Source: Propionibacteriaceae bacterium (lineage in GTDB: Bacteria; Actinomycetota; Actinomycetes; Propionibacteriales; Propionibacteriaceae). Taken from it: a DNA stretch of 64,000 bases. The translations under genes and the position numbers were made by a program. Where the stretch lies: the NCBI GenBank assembly GCA_009782785.1, contig WRIJ01000010.1:18498-82497 (forward strand). Reading direction: 5' to 3'. Of the stretch, positions 60,438 to 64,000 are shown one piece after another; the stretch's first letter is position 1, and every line of letters begins with the position of its first letter. The notes under the pieces are model-generated. The model was not told the DNA's origin. It searched no databases and saw only the letters and a list, made by a program, of their open reading frames with translations.

Positions 60438-61042
60438 TAGTACTCCTGCGCAAGCAGAACTAATGCCACTTTGTTGGAGGCAGACAGCACAGCAATCAGG
60501 GGGGCATCGTCGGCTTGGACGAAAACCGTGATCACTGTCATGGAGTTTCCTTGCCCAGAGGTGATCGTTCCCACAGTGCCAGGGAAAGAAGCAGGTGCGA
60601 GATCTGTGTCAATACGGTCAGGAATCTCGACTAAAAGCACACGGTCCCCAACAGTGAGTTTCTGGTCAGGATATTCGCCTGGTTTCAAAGACACGCCGAT
60701 GGCAGCACCACCTAACCCTGGTTGGGGTTGACCGCCCACGTCATCAGCAACAAGCAGGGATCCTGGTTTCAGATCAGTTGTAGCGTACTGGCCAACAACC
60801 TGTGTCAACTGTGAACTCTTTAAAGGTTTGAGGGTTGGATCTGTGCTGACGGCGACTATTGCCAGATCTGTACGCTCAATCTTTTGTCCACGGGGAATCT
60901 CGGCGCGTACAGCGATCACTTCCTGGGTGTTGCTGAGGTGTGCATGGATTCCGACTGAGGCCAAAGACCCGATCAGTACCAAGGCAATACCGGCCACCAT
61001 TGACAGTGGGCTTCGACGAATCCGTGGGTGGATAGTGTTCAT
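60437..61042 (-). CDS. SAF-domain protein (CpaB/RcpC-like)
   Basis: VIAVRAEIPRGQKIERTDLAIVAVSTDP; VGQYATTDLKPGSLLVADDV. Confidence 0.85.
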   Translation of the reverse strand: MNTIHPRIRRSPLSMVAGIALVLIGSLASVGIHAHLSNTQEVIAVRAEIPRGQKIERTDLAIVAVSTDPTLKPLKSSQLTQVVGQYATTDLKPGSLLVADDVGGQPQPGLGGAAIGVSLKPGEYPDQKLTVGDRVLLVEIPDRIDTDLAPASFPGTVGTITSGQGNSMTVITVFVQADDAPLIAVLSASNKVALVLLAQEY

Positions 61043-61057
61043 CTCGTACTCCTGAGG

Positions 61058-61450
61058 TTACCGACTAGTGACAATGTCGACAGACCCCTGCCCTCTGGTT
61101 GGCAAAGTGTTGACCCCTATCAGGCTGAGCAGGCGTGTGGCATACTCTCCTTCCACTTCCACCAGCAGTGTTGACCCGGTGATGGTCACTGTTCCTGGAA
61201 CCTGATGGTGGTTGAGGCAGCGCTCAGCCTGGTCGACTGCTTGCTGGTCTGAGCGTGCGGAGACAGTGGTGACGTGTGCTCCTTCGCGTGCACAATGATG
61301 GGCGATGTCACGAATGTCTTGTTCACTGTGGGTGTGACCGGAGAAATCTACTGCGATCCCCACACTCAGAAGTACCGCCAAGGATGCTAAAGGAACCATC
61401 GCAGTGATTCGCCCACATTCACCTATTCGAGTGTTGGTTGTTCGTACCAT
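61058..61450 (-). CDS. TadE/TadG-like protein
   Basis: N-terminal TM GECGRITAMVPLASLAVLLSVGIAVDFSG then small exported domain; first gene of the Tad cluster. Confidence 0.65.
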   Translation of the reverse strand: MVRTTNTRIGECGRITAMVPLASLAVLLSVGIAVDFSGHTHSEQDIRDIAHHCAREGAHVTTVSARSDQQAVDQAERCLNHHQVPGTVTITGSTLLVEVEGEYATRLLSLIGVNTLPTRGQGSVDIVTSR

Positions 61451-61613
61451 GTCTCAAGCTTTGCGTCTGGACACAGGTGTCTGGGGGGTTATCCACAGAC
61501 TTTTTGTCACCGCTCAGACTCCGTTGCAAGATCCATGAGTCCGGTGATCGCTCGATAGTGCAAAACTTCACGGTGTAGGGTATTTCTTGCACAGCTTAAC
61601 TGGGGAGAACACC

Positions 61614-63860
61614 ATGTTTGACATGCTTGGGCGCTCGGTCACTCGCCATCCTGTACGCGCAGTCATCGTGTGGCTTTTTGCTTTTATTCTTGCTTGCGCG
61701 GGAGCGTTTTGGGGGTTTGGCCACGACGGTCTCTTTGCACGACTTCACACACCAGTGTCCTTTGTTCAAGGTACGGAATCAGATGAGGTCAATACTCTCG
61801 CTTCGCGCGATGCTGATGGTGTGACGATTCTTGCTGTTGTGGAGGGACTCGATTTCCCTGCTGATGCTCCGCAGGTCATGGCGTTGATGGATACTCATCG
61901 GCACCTGCTCAGCGATGTTGCTCGCGTACAATCAGTGTTCGATCCTTTCCAACTCCCCGATCTTTCCATGCCCCAGGCACAAGGCCTCATGTCAGACAAG
62001 AGTGATGGTTTCATCATCTCCATAACGGTTGACAAGGACCTGACAGAAAAAGAACTCAAAGAAGTCGAGGCACACCTCGAAGATGCTGTGGCCCTTCTAG
62101 CCCAGGAACTGAACAAAGACTTCACCCAAACTCAGATCCACATCATGTCCACCACCGCCCTCTCGAACTCCATCATGGCCCAAGCTAGAGATGATCTCAT
62201 TCGTGGTGAAGCCATCGGGTTACCAGTAGCCCTGCTGTTGCTCATCGTCATCTTTGGTGGTTTCATCGCTGCAGGAATGCCCATTCTTGGTGCACTAGTC
62301 GCCATCGCCATAGGGTTAGGCTCATTGTGGGGAATGACCTTCATTACTGATGTGGAATCTTTCACCCTCAACATTGCCTCGATCATCGGGCTAGCTCTCT
62401 CTGTGGATTATGGGTTGCTCATCGTGTCCAGGTACCGCGAAGAGTTGGCACGTCTGTTGGGTGAACGTGGATATGCCTCCGATGGTACGCAGATGCCACC
62501 CAAAGATATTGGGCGACTCATTGTCCGAGATGCTATGGAAGCAACACTTCGTACTGCTGGACGGACAGTCTTCTTTTCGGCTGTGACCATTGCCTGCGCC
62601 TTGAGCGCACTGCTCATCATGCAGGCACAAATGCTGCGCATCATCGCAGCTAGCGGGATGATCGTGACTCTACTGGCTGTGCTCACCGCAACCACATTAG
62701 TGCCAGCGATCATCGTGTTGATGGGGCGAACGATGATCAAACCTTCAGTCATCACCCGTATCCCCGTACTCAAAACTTTGGTACGAGCAGTCGGAGATCA
62801 CACCTCAGACACTGGTTTCTTTTCCACGTTAGCCAAGGGGGTCCACCGCCATCCCTGGCTCATCTTGGGAGCTGTTGGTTTGATCCTCGTTGTGATGGCT
62901 TCACCACTGCGAGGATTGGAAGTACGAACCACATTCACCGATTTCCTTCCCGAGGGTCGACCAGAAACCACGGCGTACTTCATTATCCAAGACAACTATC
63001 CTGCGTTGGTGAACCCGTCGATCACGGTCGTGGGTGACATCCCTGTGGACAAAGCTGGTGAACTTGTTGAGCACTTGGAGCAGATCGATGCTGTGGTGTT
63101 CGTGTCCCAACCGGTCAGTGTTCCTGGAGACGACCAGCGTACGGTGGTGTCAATCCGGTTGGATGTCGACAATCAAGTCGGGGCACAAGTCACTCAAGTG
63201 GTGAAAGATTTACGAAGTGACAACCTGGGGTACACCCTGCAGGTTGGTGGCCCCGCAGCGATACAAATGGATTTCATTGATTCCATCATTGTGCGAGCCC
63301 CTGGCGCGCTGGCGATCATGGGGTGTGCTGTCTTCCTGCTCATGTTCTTGATGACTGGTTCAGTGATCGTACCTCTCAAAGCCATTATCATTAATTCCTT
63401 ATCGCTCTTGGCGTCTTTAGGGGTAGCGACGCTCATCTTCATGAATGGTTTACTCGGGATGCCGCAAGTGATGGGGATGGAGACCTTCATCTTGGTGTGC
63501 TTCTTGTGCTTCGGTTTTGGGTTAGCTATGGATTACGAGGTGTTCCTTATTGCTCGCATCAAAGAGTTCTATAACCAGGGTTTGGCTAATGACCAAGCAG
63601 TAGAACGCGGCCTCCAACGTTCAGGACGAATCATCACCTCAGCTGCGGCCATCATTGTCGCAGTGTTTATTGGATTCACTTTCGGAGACATGATCGCCAT
63701 TAAACAAATTGGTGTCGTCTTAGCGATCACCGTTATTACCGATGCGACCCTGGTGAGAATGCTGCTCGTACCAGCAACTATGACTATTTTGGGCCGCTGG
63801 AATTGGTACGCACCCAAACCTTTGGCACGGATGTACGAGCGGCTGGGAATAGTTCACTAA
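61614..63860 (+). CDS. MMPL/RND-family membrane transporter
   Basis: Two repeated TM blocks; SVDYGLLIVSRYREEL and AMDYEVFLIARIKEFY MMPL signatures. Confidence 0.94.
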   Translation: MFDMLGRSVTRHPVRAVIVWLFAFILACAGAFWGFGHDGLFARLHTPVSFVQGTESDEVNTLASRDADGVTILAVVEGLDFPADAPQVMALMDTHRHLLSDVARVQSVFDPFQLPDLSMPQAQGLMSDKSDGFIISITVDKDLTEKELKEVEAHLEDAVALLAQELNKDFTQTQIHIMSTTALSNSIMAQARDDLIRGEAIGLPVALLLLIVIFGGFIAAGMPILGALVAIAIGLGSLWGMTFITDVESFTLNIASIIGLALSVDYGLLIVSRYREELARLLGERGYASDGTQMPPKDIGRLIVRDAMEATLRTAGRTVFFSAVTIACALSALLIMQAQMLRIIAASGMIVTLLAVLTATTLVPAIIVLMGRTMIKPSVITRIPVLKTLVRAVGDHTSDTGFFSTLAKGVHRHPWLILGAVGLILVVMASPLRGLEVRTTFTDFLPEGRPETTAYFIIQDNYPALVNPSITVVGDIPVDKAGELVEHLEQIDAVVFVSQPVSVPGDDQRTVVSIRLDVDNQVGAQVTQVVKDLRSDNLGYTLQVGGPAAIQMDFIDSIIVRAPGALAIMGCAVFLLMFLMTGSVIVPLKAIIINSLSLLASLGVATLIFMNGLLGMPQVMGMETFILVCFLCFGFGLAMDYEVFLIARIKEFYNQGLANDQAVERGLQRSGRIITSAAAIIVAVFIGFTFGDMIAIKQIGVVLAITVITDATLVRMLLVPATMTILGRWNWYAPKPLARMYERLGIVH

Positions 63861-64000
63861 TTGGTATCACCCTGCGGAGCACTGCGAGTCGCCCTAGCGG
63901 GCTCCGCAGCACCACGACGCAGGTTGAGCGGAGAGTGCGCTTGCGCACTATCCCGAAACCAAGGAAGTGGTTGACGAACGAAGTGTGGAACACCACGACG
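63857..64000 (-). CDS. Possible C-terminus of a gene entering from the right edge
   Basis: Open minus frame RRGVPHFVRQPLPWFRDSAQAHSPLNLRRGAAEPARATRSAPQGDTN-stop, 4-bp convergent overlap with the MMPL gene; not in ORF track. Confidence 0.35.
   Translation of the reverse strand, partial: RRGVPHFVRQPLPWFRDSAQAHSPLNLRRGAAEPARATRSAPQGDTN

Overview
64-kb chromosomal window from an actinobacterium, spanning the replication origin. The core is the minus-strand block parB-parA-rsmG-jag-yidC-yidD-rnpA-rpmH, then plus-strand dnaA-oriC-dnaN-recF-dciA (about 33.5-43.7 kb). On the left, trxB-trxA-aminotransferase-ddl (1.6-5.3 kb) is separated from parB by about 27 kb of accessory DNA. That accessory DNA holds two convergent operons. 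The first is a compact type VII secretion-like operon on + (5.4-14.4 kb): a WXG100 protein, two unknown proteins, a His-rich putative substrate, a T7SS-signal protein, and a Ubl-FHA-FtsK/SpoIIIE (EssC/EccC-like) ATPase. The second is a phosphosignalling operon on - (31.2-14.4 kb): a giant Ig/FN3 protein, MoxR, DUF58, transglutaminase, FHA, PP2C, FHA, Ser/Thr kinase and FHA-HTH, resembling the bifidobacterial PFNA cluster. A paralogous FHA gene and a YafQ/DinJ-type toxin-antitoxin module lie at its right edge, and the toxin-antitoxin module is flanked by a 40-bp direct repeat. Right of the origin are a hypothetical protein, a rhomboid protease, alr, an EcsC-like protein, a YigZ-like protein, an ABC exporter, an anchored SNase, glgP, a Tad pilus cluster and an MMPL transporter. 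The ORF track misses four reading frames that I read directly: an internalin-like LRR protein running off the left edge (1-1446, -), rpmH (38671-38808, -), a 52-aa Flp-like pilin (56225-56383, -) and a possible C-terminus at the right edge (63857-64000, -). I found no rRNA, tRNA or CRISPR array. All family calls are from reading translations; no searches were run.
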